Of a DNA stretch of 64,000 nucleotides, positions 38,881 through 51,230 are shown piece after piece. The stretch's first letter is position 1. The number at the start of each line of letters is the position of its first letter. The stretch covers positions 13,666,045 through 13,730,044 of the forward strand of contig CM067349.1 of the NCBI GenBank assembly GCA_034190875.2, given 5' to 3'. The notes under the pieces are model-generated. The model did not search any database. It was not told where the DNA came from and saw nothing but the letters and a program-made list of their open reading frames with translations. Source of the stretch: Urechis unicinctus. Taxonomy: Eukaryota; Annelida; Polychaeta; Xenopneusta; Urechidae. Made by a program: the position numbers and the translations under genes.

Positions 38881-39994
38881 GTATGTCTGCTATCATTAAA
38901 GAACTATATTTGGATTGAATGTGTTACTTCATAAAATGCGCTATCATACACGCGTCAATTGAATCGATGCATCGATAGTAAACAAACGACATTCACAAAA
39001 GCATCGGGCAGTAGCTTTCCCGATTTAGTTAGTATATCTTTATATACTCGATTAAAGTAAAAGTTAGGCGATGGCTCAGCATGCAGTCTATTAACAATCC
39101 TTAAGATCTTTCGACGCCAATTGCCAGTCTGAACAAAATGAAATGCTTAATCCAATAGCTTTCACAAAATTAAAATTAAGCTGACTTTGTTGCTGTGTTA
39201 TTATTCCTAATCATTTATATAAAATAACATTGTACAGACATAATTAATTACGCTTTGCACATAATGCAACCTTCTGTTTTCATTTGAAAAGTATTTTCAA
39301 ATATGCAGACAATGGCTTGCTACAAACATACAACAGCTGTTTTTCATGGGAATCCTTAGCATGGCCTGAACATGATTTACTCAGTCCATTCGCTATTGCA
39401 TCGAGCTATAGGGTGCAAAGTCATCTTTAATTGTTCAGTTGACGCTTTTACTCGTGCTTAAATCCATTAAAAACACAGATGAGAATACCTGGATATAAGG
39501 AAGCCTGTCAGTGTAAAAGAATGATGCCCGTTAAGTAATCGATCTATCTTAATTCACTTATGTAACGACGGTGCAAAGTTTAATGGACGTTTACTTTACC
39601 ATTAACACTTCGGTAATTGTTCATCTTGCAAATATTTTGTCATAATTGACATTAATGTATTCTCAAATAAGGATTTACATACATTATTATCGACCAAAGA
39701 CCTAAGAATTAAGTTTTGAATTCGCACAATTTAAACAACCCTGCGGCTCATTTACATTGTGCGGAAAATGAATGTGTGAATTCAAAGAGGATCGCACAAA
39801 GATTGGGGCGACATCGACAGAATACCCAATATCAGCGCCTTACTGGGGGAAAGAAACATATGACTTAATTGTTTGTCATCCTAATTGAGTGAGTCACGTG
39901 TCATTACGCTCATCTGGCACTTCCTTTATTCTTTCCTGTTTTAACTATATGGTTCTTCGGTTTTTATGCAGCTGGAATGTTTGCCAAAAACAAA
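38881..39994. other. Gene-free spacer including the intact partner of the TA tract
   Basis: 39,265-39,375 is the ordinary-sequence partner of the words preserved in the TA-rich tract. No gene is recognised in the rest. Confidence 0.45.

Positions 39995-39998
<4 letters not shown>

Positions 39999-40026
<28 letters not shown>
39999..40026. repeat. Short (TA)n microsatellite
   Basis: A clean run of about thirteen to fourteen AT units with ordinary sequence on both sides. Confidence 0.95.
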
Positions 40027-41647
40027 GCTTGGCACCTTGTGTCTGAGTAGTTGCTTTTTGACACTTTAAAACTCCAATAGTAAATTATTAAATGTATTTA
40101 GGCGGGATAGCACAATATCTTAGAGCTGTTCGATTACTTATACTATTTCATTTGAAAACAAATATCTTTCAAGCCGCGGTATATTGTCTGCCATACATGG
40201 TTATATGCGAGTTACTAGAATAGTGACACATGCATTAACCATGTATTACCAACCTTATTTTCATATCACTATATACACCTTAAATTAATGAGCGCCTCAC
40301 TCGAAATGTTGCATGGAGCGCCGTCTTACTGTCAGATATAAAATATCCAGTTGGGACCGAAGCTCAGCATTGCAACACCAAGTACCTGTACGCAAATGGA
40401 TTTTCCTTTATTCTTCTGTCCGTCAATTCTTATCAAACAGATGATCAATATATACATATGCTTTTTGTGACTTCATACGTTTGCTGACAGTCATAAACTG
40501 CGCATTGATTTTAATCCATGGATTTTTAGGTTTTTTTCGGGAACTTGGTGTTATGACCATGAGCAAGATGGCTTCTTTAAATATATGATGCCCAAAAGAG
40601 AACGATGCAACTGTACTTGAATATCATGGGCAGATAACAATATCAGACTAACTTCCAGTCAGAGCACGTTTTAACGACCTGCGCATAAATTAAGAGACGC
40701 AAACCAGTTGTTGTTTGGTACCACTGTCACCTTTTACCAGGCGCGTCGTATACCATATCAGCAGGCTATATGCCACAGCCCTAACTTGTGAATCACATTT
40801 TTAGGGTAGTATAGCATATCCGGCGATAACGTTTTGAAGCCATTTGATATATACTGTGCGCTAAGCCACACAGCATATTACTTCTCAACGTTGTGTAGAT
40901 ATAGCTGTCTGTGCTTATTTATTCAACACATGGTGATCGAATGTTTTTATGGAATTAAATTACTACTCATAAAAGCATAAACTTTTTGATATTGCAGAGC
41001 TCAATATCGTCTTATCAAGAAAATGATAACCAATAACTTGCTAGATAGAACAAAAGAATAAAAGAATTCCACTTTAATTATATCCAATAGGTAGCGAGAA
41101 TTTGGCTGCTCAGGAACATAGGCAATACATTTTGCGAATGTCTTCACAAATAAGACAGCGAAACGTTACAAAATATTGAAAATCTAGTTGCAAGGATTTA
41201 TGTTATTGATATATGATTATGCAAATATTGGCGCTTTGTTTAGTTGGTATTCACATTTTAAACCTATAATTTATATTTTACAATTCTGGCTGGTAATGAA
41301 TTGGTCGGTGTATTATACTTTGTTAAAAACACTTTTATGACAGTGGTACAGATTTATTATAAAAAGAAAATCGTTGCAAATGCAATGCAAATATCTTTTT
41401 CGGTAATTCTTTTCAAACAAAGCAGTTGCAAAGGAAGATGATGGAAGAGAACCATGTAACATTTACTTATCGTATATCCCTCAATGGCGGACGGTGTGCT
41501 ATGTTTGACTATTTTTAGTAGTATAGCTTATATATAACGACATTTATCCCGCCATCCAGTGCTCGCAATTCCTCGCGAAAATAAACGGAAAAGTGCCGAA
41601 CCACTCATCGGGAGCTTAATGATAGGTACCATTTGGTTACAGCTTTG
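40027..41647. other. Gene-free spacer
   Basis: AT-rich sequence without a recognisable gene, RNA or repeat. Confidence 0.4.
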
Positions 41648-41870
41648 AAAGCTGATTTTGTATTCTATCAGTCAAGCTATAAACATAAAGGAAGAGTATT
41701 TAGGGCCGGAGATCCAATCCGACGCTATATTTCTTTCACCTAATCGCATCGTAGGTCGATAACACGCGACAGGACCTGAATGTTAATTACGATTAAGTCT
41801 GACTACGACTGATTATGGGCCATGCAGTAGATTTATGCATTATCGGTTACCCTTTTATTCACCTTGTATT
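41648..41870 (+). repeat. Diverged duplicate of 55,011-55,220
   Basis: Shares TTGTATTCTATCAGYCAAGC, TATAAACATAAAG, a CCGGRGATYCWATCCGA word and a GGTTRCCCTTYTATT word with 55,011-55,220, same orientation, offset about 13.4 kb. Similarity stops just before the inverted repeat around the (TA)n core. Confidence 0.8.
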
Positions 41871-41919
41871 GCAGGCGTCTGTATCTGTAGAATAACAAGC
41901 CCTTCATACATACATATAA

Positions 41920-42844
<925 letters not shown>

Positions 42845-43810
42845 GGACCGATCATGATGCTTCACGTATCTATGTGGAACATGCAGTGCCTACTAGATGC
42901 ATTCAGTTAACTCTTGCTTAATAATGCAGGTCACCTGTCTATTTCATTTTGCGTTTCATGGTGTATCGTTTGACAACATTTAAAAAGTGGGAAAACAGTA
43001 TTCGTTGTGCGGCAACGCATCTCCGTGTCACAACCGCACTGCAGCAAATATCATCCATAGATGAACAGTGTTTGTGGCTTAAAGCAGAATGAGTTATTGC
43101 AAATGAGGTTATTACATTCCAGTTATGCTTAAGATATCCCTTGAAAAGCAGCTGTTGCATGTTTGACTCAAGCCATTGTCTGCATTCCACTAAAACTTGC
43201 CGAATTAGCATAGATGGGTGCGTTGTTCATTGAGACATGAAATCACACTGATTCTAATGTTGGCAAAAATTGGATGCTGAACAACTCATTTTGTTCAAAC
43301 TAGAAAGCTGCTATAGAACAAGTCAAACGATTGTGAATAAAATCAATTGGTATTGGAATTTGTTCACATTTGCATGCTGGGTCATCGCTGTACGATTTCT
43401 TTTATCGCGTAAATACAGACATTTGGAAACACATTGCAGGAAAACACTTTACTTACGAAAACTTGTGCCTATCGATTCTGTGTATGCCGCTCGCTTACAG
43501 TAAATCGGGCAAATCGATCACAACGTTTCTCAACGAATAACAGATTAATGAATTACGCACTATTGCTTGCTGCATGCTATGTCAACTGACACTAATATGG
43601 GTGCGAATTTTATGTAGCACCTCATCCCATTGAAATAAAGCCTCTGTGAGCACAATCATTTATTTACGACATATACTTGATGTTTAATTATCATTATGAC
43701 ATAACATTGGCCACAAAACTCGTTTAGGTAGTAACTCTGTCTAGCTTACTCTACACTCAAAAGCATGGCAATCATGACATCAGCTATTCAGCATATACGA
43801 GCACAGTATT
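42845..43810 (+). repeat. Diverged duplicated block B, copy 1
   Basis: Two segments match 50,715-51,230. 42,845-42,920 shares ACCGATC, GATGATGCTT/ATGATGCTTCA, GTGCCTACT and GGTTAACTC-like words. 43,395-43,810 shares ACAGACATTTGGAAAC, CATTGCAGGAAAACAC, GCTCGCTTACAGT, AACGAATAAC, GTAGCACCWCATCCCATT and AATCATGACATCAGCTATT. The 470 bp between the segments (42,925-43,395) is absent from copy 2. Noncoding in both. Confidence 0.8.
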
Positions 43811-45950
43811 GTGCTACACTTGCGCGTTTTCTGCATACAAAAGTACTGTAGTAATATTTGACTAACGGTAAATTCCTAATAAGTAACATGCCCGATTAAA
43901 GTTTAGGGAAGTGTTTATTCAATAACTTACCTCAATAGTCACAACAAAGATGGTATTAGATTCACATATCATTGTATTCACTGCACACTCTCGAACGTTT
44001 GATGTCGATGATGCATAATTTCTTGATCAATGCATAATGTCTATAATAGCAATACTGTAATTTCATCATGCAATCACTGCGTTGACGCGACCATTTTAAA
44101 GCGATAGCAGTTTACATAATACAGTAAAAGCACCATGAAAGCTTTGTTCATGGCATTACATGACAAAACCCGTAAATTGGTGATTCCCAAAGAAGTGACA
44201 AGTAACAAGATGCACGCGAGCAATTTTAACGTGGTGTTGATCGAAGGTCCGTCTCCTGCAAGGACATACACCAATAATCAAATAAACCAAGTATTTCCGG
44301 CTTCTCATACTGATAGAACCTTTACACCAAGCCTCATCTATAATTCTAGCCGTTACTAATTATGGACAGCAGCTATTGATTTCCTGACAAAAATAACATT
44401 TTGACCGAGGTATAACCATTTGGTTAAAACATGAACCCAAGAAAACAAATCAGTTTTATGATGTCAGCTGTAGATATATTAAGTATCACCTTTAATGAGC
44501 CTGCTCAATGTCACTGCATAGTTGGAGTGCTCACTAAGCAACTGAATGCGCAGCGAAGCTTTTGGCAAATGATAACGAGCAACAAAGACCACATGCAAAT
44601 TGGTAGTGGTAAGTATTATTGTAAAACCCAATTCAGCAGAATATTTTCGGGCACTGCGGTCATTGTGTGAATCCCCTAGCTATGAAACGCACCATAAAAG
44701 CTAGTTGGGTCATATTTCTCACCATACATTTTTTTGTATTGAATAGAAAATTCCTACATTGTACATTGCATTTAATGGTGTTTTTTCCTATTCATAAATT
44801 AATTCGCAGCAATTACGTATTGAAAACCTTGTTGCTTACATGGAACATAGGACTCAGCAAATGCACAGGTCATACTTAAATAAATAATGACGCTTTGAGC
44901 AAACGACTTGATGTCATTAAACGGATTCACACAGCCGCATTCTGATGGTGGCATTTAATTGCCAGATGTTTAGAAGATATATCCTTGATTACCCCTGGTA
45001 AATCCACTTATGTAAGTGTATTCCTTGCATGTGTGGAATTATTGCCTGCAGTCGTTATATATCTCAGTCACTACACTGAAAATAAGCATTTAATTGAATG
45101 AGTGAAACTAGTTGTGAACTAGATCAATGTGGCCTAGATATCAAACAAAAGCTATTGGTATGGGTCAGGAAGATCTAGAGATACCCTCATCAAGCATGGG
45201 AGGGATACATGTTACGCCATGCAGGTATTGATATATATTGGAAACCTTGTTGCTTACATGGAACATAAGACACAGCAAATACACATAGAAGAAACTAATT
45301 ACTCTCGAACTTCAGGTACATTCGATTCATTCATTTAATCATGAATGTTCGCAATCCAACAGTGTCCATGATCGGACGTTCCTTTGTTCGCCGCTTGAGC
45401 GAGTTTGTTGAACATCAAATCTGGTGTAAATAAATATGCCAATCTACGTTAACCCGGCCATAGGATTGAGTTTGCTGGGATCGGGGCAGCTACGGTTAGT
45501 GGATACAAGCCTATAGTTCTGCATTTGCTCAACTGGTTCAAGGTAATTCTGTGTGAGTGGTCGTGATATAATTGGGCAGTAACGATTAATACTATGACCA
45601 GCTTTTACGTGACCCTCTTTCCTATCACCCACTGGCCTTGTCATCATTTAAACACACTGACTGTGAGGCTCGCAATGTTGTTCGCTGCCTAATCATTTAG
45701 CGCAAAAACTGCACAGATGACACGCACAGCCTAAGATTATCACGTGTTTCAGTATGTGACTGCCACAACCCGTTTGACTTTGGTTTTACATATTTGACAA
45801 TGCTTTTTTTAGGTACCTCTGTTTGCTGTTCAGACACCTTGGGCTAATTTCTTGTCACACTTCCTTAGGCATTACCGTGCCTGATTGCCGGTTTTTAGTT
45901 ATTGCTGCACATCCATGTGCAATTTTCAGGAAATTTTCTGTTAAGTTATG
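43811..45950. other. Gene-free spacer with a short direct repeat
   Basis: No gene recognised. Two frames at 44,135-44,359 and 44,431-44,670 (plus) carry no known motif. 44,819-44,866 and 45,239-45,282 share CCTTGTTGCTTACATGGAAC and CAGCAAATRCACA, 420 bp apart. 44,869-44,915 resembles 52,995-53,040 (ACTTAAA, TGACGCTTTG and CGACTT words). From about 45,460 the GC content rises towards the composite element. Confidence 0.5.
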
Positions 45951-46945
45951 CTGATCATTCCATGCTGCACATTTCCCTGCTACTTTACTGTTACTTACCG
46001 GGCATTTGCCTGCAATAAGTCAATTAGGCATATAGACTATCTCCCTGGTAAAATAGGCTCACTGTATCTCTCTGCATGTCGTAAGAGGCGACTAATAGGG
46101 GGCAACCTTTTAGCCATGGGTTGCGTCCCGTGTCTGTGGGCAATGGGTTACTGGTGGTCGAGCTGAGTGGTCCTTGCGAGGGCCATAGCTGCAACACACC
46201 ACTTGGGATGTGTCGATCAGTCTGTTGGCTCATGGCGACATGCCCCAAGGGTAATCATTGCCATTTTTATCTTTTTCATCGCCGCCCATGTGTGTTCCGT
46301 CTTTTTTCCATTCATCCTAGAAGGCGGCTGGTTAATCGGGCCAAACTTATCTATCTACCTTACGAGATGCCCTATAACATATCTGTGTTGGTGTACCGTT
46401 AACCTCTATAATCACTCACTCACCATGCTTCAGCAGCACCTGCAGCTTCCTTCCCCATACTCTTCGCTGCCTACAGTGAAGCAAGACTTTATCCTCGATA
46501 AAGAGACCTTATGAGACGGGATTTATACCCGGATGAAGGCAGGTGGCAGAAGCAACCTGCAGCGAGCAATAGCTCGCATGAGTCCATGCCTTCCACATCC
46601 CAACTAGTGGAGCCTTCCCACGATGCTTCCTCTTCTGGGTCCGGGGGGAGAATATGTCCACTGTATCCTCCGGCATGTCGTAAGAGGCGACTGATAGGGT
46701 ACAACCAGTTGGCCGTGGGATGCGACTCGTGTCGGTAGACAATGGGATCCCGTTTGTCAAGTGGGGAGGTCTTTGTAGGGGCCGTATCTGCAACACACCA
46801 CTTCTGCCCGGATTTCACTTAGACGAGATGCTGGAATGGCCTGGTACGCAAACGATTTAATATCCCGTATCTGCAACACACCACTTCCCGGATTTCACTT
46901 AGACGAGATGCTGGAATGGCCTGGTACGCAAACGATTTAATATCG
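45950..46945 (+). mobile_element. Composite, internally repeated higher-GC element
   Basis: A GC-richer segment with nested direct repeats. A monomer of about 165 bp occurs at about 46,040-46,205 and 46,640-46,806. Each copy holds CACTGTATC, GCATGTCGTAAGAGGCGACT, a GGG-CAACC word, CAATGGG and GCAACACACCACTT. The end word CTGCAACACACCACTT occurs a third time at 46,871. An 83-bp unit is then repeated almost exactly in tandem (46,782-46,864 and 46,865-46,944; one 3-base gap). Because RT coding follows directly, this is most likely a LINE fossil with upstream monomers and internal deletion, but I cannot name the family. Short frames here do not match known proteins. Confidence 0.6.
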
Positions 46946-47165
46946 GAATGTTTGAGAATAAGCAAATTATCACTGAGCATAAAAAAGCGCCTTTAAAGGC
47001 GAATAATCACACAAGTTTGTGCGTGTTTATTTATAGCGCTTAATTATAGAATGTGTCGAACAAACTAGGTATTTTGGTGTTATTATGAACACACAGTTAC
47101 AGTGGAAGCATCATGTTCAGTTTATAGCCCCGCAAATTGCCAAGAGAATTGGCATCAAGACTACA
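46835..47165 (+). pseudogene. LINE reverse transcriptase C-terminal fragment
   Basis: In one frame, WYANDLISECLRISKLSLSI (about 46,919-46,978) resembles the RT YADD box joined to the downstream WLxxNKLSLNxxKT motif, with about 20 residues missing between. Further right, YFGVIMNTQLQWKHHVQFI (about 47,067-47,123) followed by AKRIGIK matches the next conserved block, FLGVIxDxxLxWxxHI. The YADD box is altered to YAND and stops occur between the blocks near 47,041-47,048, so it is dead. It is a different, more decayed element than the one at 26.9 kb, and may be the same family as the N-terminal scrap at 38.1 kb. Confidence 0.8.
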
Positions 47166-47944
47166 AATAAATATAAAGTAAACAAGCATATTTTGATAAT
47201 TGTGTATTGCATTGACATATATCCGTATTTAATATTTTATAATATGACATAGACAAATGCTGCAAAGATACAAGTATATGTCGTTAAGGGTATGGAGATC
47301 ATAACGAAACGTCATTCAGCAAAGACAAAATCCTAAACATATATCAACTTTACATATATTGTGTGTCAATATTTTTAGTTTGATCGTGGCTTCCTACAAG
47401 TAGCATTTGATAATATGATTACAAAATATAGAAATGACCATGGTTATTTTACACGACATAGCCTAATGTAGTTACCCCTGGGTTTAGAATAAATGTCCTT
47501 CAGCAAAGTATGCATTATCTGTGGTGCTGTATTCTAGACAATTGCTCTACTTTGAAATAACTGCAGTGTCATATCAAACGCAATTTATAAATGAGGGAAA
47601 GTTAAAGGCTATATAGCATACATTATACTTACCCCTAGTGTACATTTGTTAAATCAATGAATTGCAGTACAAAGATGATGGAGCATTCACACTTTAGTCT
47701 CTGGTCCCTTTGTCCAGGGCATATATATATATGTAATATCATACAGTTGCTTACTGTTTTATAATCTGTAATACCTAAATAGATATTATCCATCTACGTA
47801 TATTGTTGCTGTAAGTAACCTGTGAATGTATTTATGCGCGTATGTGCATATGGCCAATAAATTATTTTTTCTCAAATTTCATAGGAGGCGTTTTTTAATA
47901 TGCCAATCATTGAGCAAATATCCTATCGCATGGAAAATTGCTTT
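47166..47944. other. Gene-free spacer
   Basis: AT-rich, with a short TA run near 47,722. No gene recognised. Confidence 0.4.
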
Positions 47945-48700
47945 CCTTCGATCATTGATTAAATAAATTTCCGAAGGGCACCAGCTGCAATGTAACTGTG
48001 TTCAAGATGTAGCACTGATTTACCGAATCAGTCGCATGGCTCTCCTATCTTGAATTAAGTTACTGATGATAGAGCTGCGGCCATTGAGTGAGCCCGATTT
48101 GGTTGCATAAACTGCTGATGGATTGGTTAGAATCCTTTTGATCATCAGAATATGACATGTTCGCTTGCACATATTAACGTCAGTAAAGGCTAATTAACGT
48201 TATTATGGCAATGAGACTCTCCGGAAAATGAAATCACAGAGATATCTTTCACAAAATTATTGCTTTAAGCGAGCAGGCATTTGCAGTCCATTTGGTTTCA
48301 TATATTCTTGCCTTGACACTCATATGTGTTACATAAAAAAATATCCAAGATATGCGTTGATTGTTTGTTGACGCTTTTGTAGAACGGAGTAGCACACAAT
48401 TTAACAGATATAATACTCATTGGGAACATAAAGCGAAATTACAACTAATCAAATGCTAATCATTAATGACCTGCTTGGATAATACACAGCTTACATCAGT
48501 GGTTGGCTTACTCATGCCCATTTTGGGTGCGTCCGTTCTTTGTTTGTGCTGATAAGCGTTCCGATAAAAATGAAGCAAATACTTATACCTTCACTATATT
48601 ATATGGTCACAATGCGGGTCACAAAAAACAGCAAATAAGCATATTTTGCAAACATCATGCTTTATGTATTGCTGTCGGGAACACTTCTTTATTGTGTTAT
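47945..48700 (+). repeat. Diverged duplicated block C, copy 1
   Basis: Collinear with 53,640-54,430. Shared words are AAGGGCACCAG, AAGATGTASCACTGATTTAC, AAAATGAAATC, AAATTATTGCTTTAAGC, GTCCATTTGRTTTCATAT, CTAATCAAATGCTAATCATT-like and GGTTRGCTTACTC. A 70-codon frame at 48,503-48,715 is not kept open in copy 2. Noncoding duplication, offset about 5.7 kb. Confidence 0.8.
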
Positions 48701-49334
48701 GTACATGACAGCTAATTCCCTTATCAAACTTCACACTAATAGTACTACTAACATGACGTTAGCAGCAGTACAAAATACTCTCAGAGAGCATTTGCAACCC
48801 GATACATCAACTTGGTTGTTTTCACGTAGTTGAAACATTACTTGTGCTTTTAATTGTTTGCCATGAAAGTGACTACCGGGGGAACATATTGTATTGTATT
48901 GATTGCGTATGTTTGAGAGGGTAAATTCCCACAGGCTCATTTTTCTGACAAAAGCAGAACATAGCATTCAGCAATTTATCCATTAGATACAGTAACCATA
49001 CCCATCGTACGACGACTGCGCTGTTAATGGGCGAGTCGGATTAATTTATATTTTAGAAACGTTACCCCCCGACTAATCACATTGCATAGTAACACGATGC
49101 CTCTTGGCAAATCTCCTTAAAGGTGATTGAACGATAGTAGGTCGCATCAAGATTGTAACACGTTTAACTGCATTGACAGTGTTGAATTATGCACTCATCA
49201 GTTAAAACACGGATGTTCAGTCCGTACAATATGCGATTTATTTCATTAACTGATCGACCTTCTGACCAGTAGATTATGCAATAAACAAAATATCTATCAG
49301 CATCTATTGGAATTCTACAAATTAACGGATTGTA
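48701..49334. other. Unassigned spacer
   Basis: No recognised gene. Weak similarity to 54,430-54,760 may continue block C, but I cannot align it reliably. Confidence 0.35.
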
Positions 49335-49465
49335 CAACAAGTGATATAATACCCGAACATCATTGCAAATGCAAGGCGTGATGTTTCACACTGCTCAAAT
49401 CTAATACCATAATTGCATCAACACTAGGTAGTTTATGTGAAATAGGTTCATCGTGCGTGCAATAG
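49335..49465 (+). repeat. Diverged duplicate of 55,583-55,710
   Basis: Shares AAGTGATATAATACC, GGCGTGATGTTT, a CTGCWCAA word and GCATCAACA with 55,583-55,710, offset about 6.2 kb, same orientation. It is probably a continuation of block C after a gap. Confidence 0.75.
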
Positions 49466-49639
49466 AGATCGATCAGTCGTGATGTATGAAAAGCACACTT
49501 TGGCCTTGCAACCAATTGATTTAGAATTGATAACAACCAAGAATGTATAACTAGCTTATCATATTGAGCCGTACAATTACATTCTTTTAAGTATATTTTC
49601 GAGGTCATCATCTTTATAGATAAACATATGTGCGCCGAC

Positions 49640-49641
<2 letters not shown>
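49466..49641. other. Unassigned spacer left of the microsatellite
   Basis: Ordinary AT-rich sequence between the short duplicate and the (TA)n tract. Nothing is recognised in it. Confidence 0.35.
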
Positions 49642-50018
<377 letters not shown>

Positions 50019-50714
50019 CAGCAATGTTACACATTGGAGTATGACGTACCAATCATTCAACCCCACGAGAGCATTGTGTGCACTGCATATCTATAATTTT
50101 AATCATTGATATGATAATACAGATCATTTATATTTGGGCAGTACATAGCCATGGTAACAGCGTGGTTTATATTCCAAAACTGCAGCAGCAGCATAGAAAA
50201 GGATTAGAAATCGCAACAAGAGGGTATAGGGATCAATCCGTTGGAGACAAATGTTATGTTCCTTCATTAAGACGCTGATACTCAATTGCCTGGCGTTTTA
50301 AGAAAACACTTTTGTGGGACAGTATGCAGCAGGTGCATGTCTTATTTAGGAGAAGTTAATATTCATAGCAGTCTCTCTGAATGGCACCTCATAGTTTTCA
50401 CATTGCTCATCCTCAAATTGTTAATGAACCGAAACTGTGTGGCGCTGAACGCATTTATTGAATTCTTCGTGATAAGCAGCCACTCATTACTTACGCAACA
50501 AAAGAATATTTGGTCGATTCATGTTTACGGCAAATATTACTGGGTGTAAGCTGCGTGAACAAAAACTTTTCTGCAAATAAATGTTCTTTGAACAGACCTT
50601 TGTCTTGCACCTAATGCTGCATAAAAACCGAACTTATATTTTGCGATGTGACTATGTATATTTTAATGCAATTCTCAGGTTTTAATATGCGAAACCATTT
50701 GATTAATAAGCAAT
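50019..50714. other. Unassigned spacer
   Basis: An 87-codon frame at 50,286-50,549 has no known motif. No repeat recognised. Confidence 0.4.
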
Positions 50715-51230
50715 CTTTGAACCGATCGATGATGCTTAATGTTTTTATATGGAACAAGCTGTGCCTACTTGACAAATTCGGTTAACTCGAACTTTATAAG
50801 CCTCCCATTGCTTTTACCGCGTCTTTACAGACATTTGGAAACTCATTGCAGGAAAACACATTACTCATGAAAGCTATTGCCCATCGATTATTTGTGTTGC
50901 TCGCTTACAGTCAATCACAAATTTTTTTAACGAATAACCGATTCATGAAGCATGCAGGAGCCGTCTTATGTTTTGCAATAATATTTGCTGTATGCTATAC
51001 ATATTAACTGACGCTTATTTAGATGAGCTGTTAACGTAGCACCACATCCCATTCCACTAATACATCTGTTACAGCAATCCTTTATCTATAGCATATGTCT
51101 GATTTTACGTAATCATTATTACTTAACACTGGCCTCAAGCGATGCTGCGGTACTAATGTTGTGTAGATTGCGTAACCCTAAAACGTATTGAATCATGACA
51201 TCAGCTATTTATTGTATACAAACCTGTTGT
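50715..51230 (+). repeat. Diverged duplicated block B, copy 2
   Basis: Partner of 42,845-43,810, lacking the 470 bp that copy 1 has between its two segments. Words such as CATTGCAGGAAAACAC (about 50,846) and AATCATGACATCAGCTATT (about 51,191) fix the alignment. Confidence 0.8.

Noticed and set aside
44135-44670. Two adjacent plus-strand frames that might be exons
   Set aside because: No recognisable protein motif, no consistent splice-site pair or reading phase, and lengths within chance.
45444-45647. A 67-codon minus-strand frame rich in polar residues at the edge of the composite element
   Set aside because: I find no family match by eye, and it has neither a context nor a length that supports a gene.
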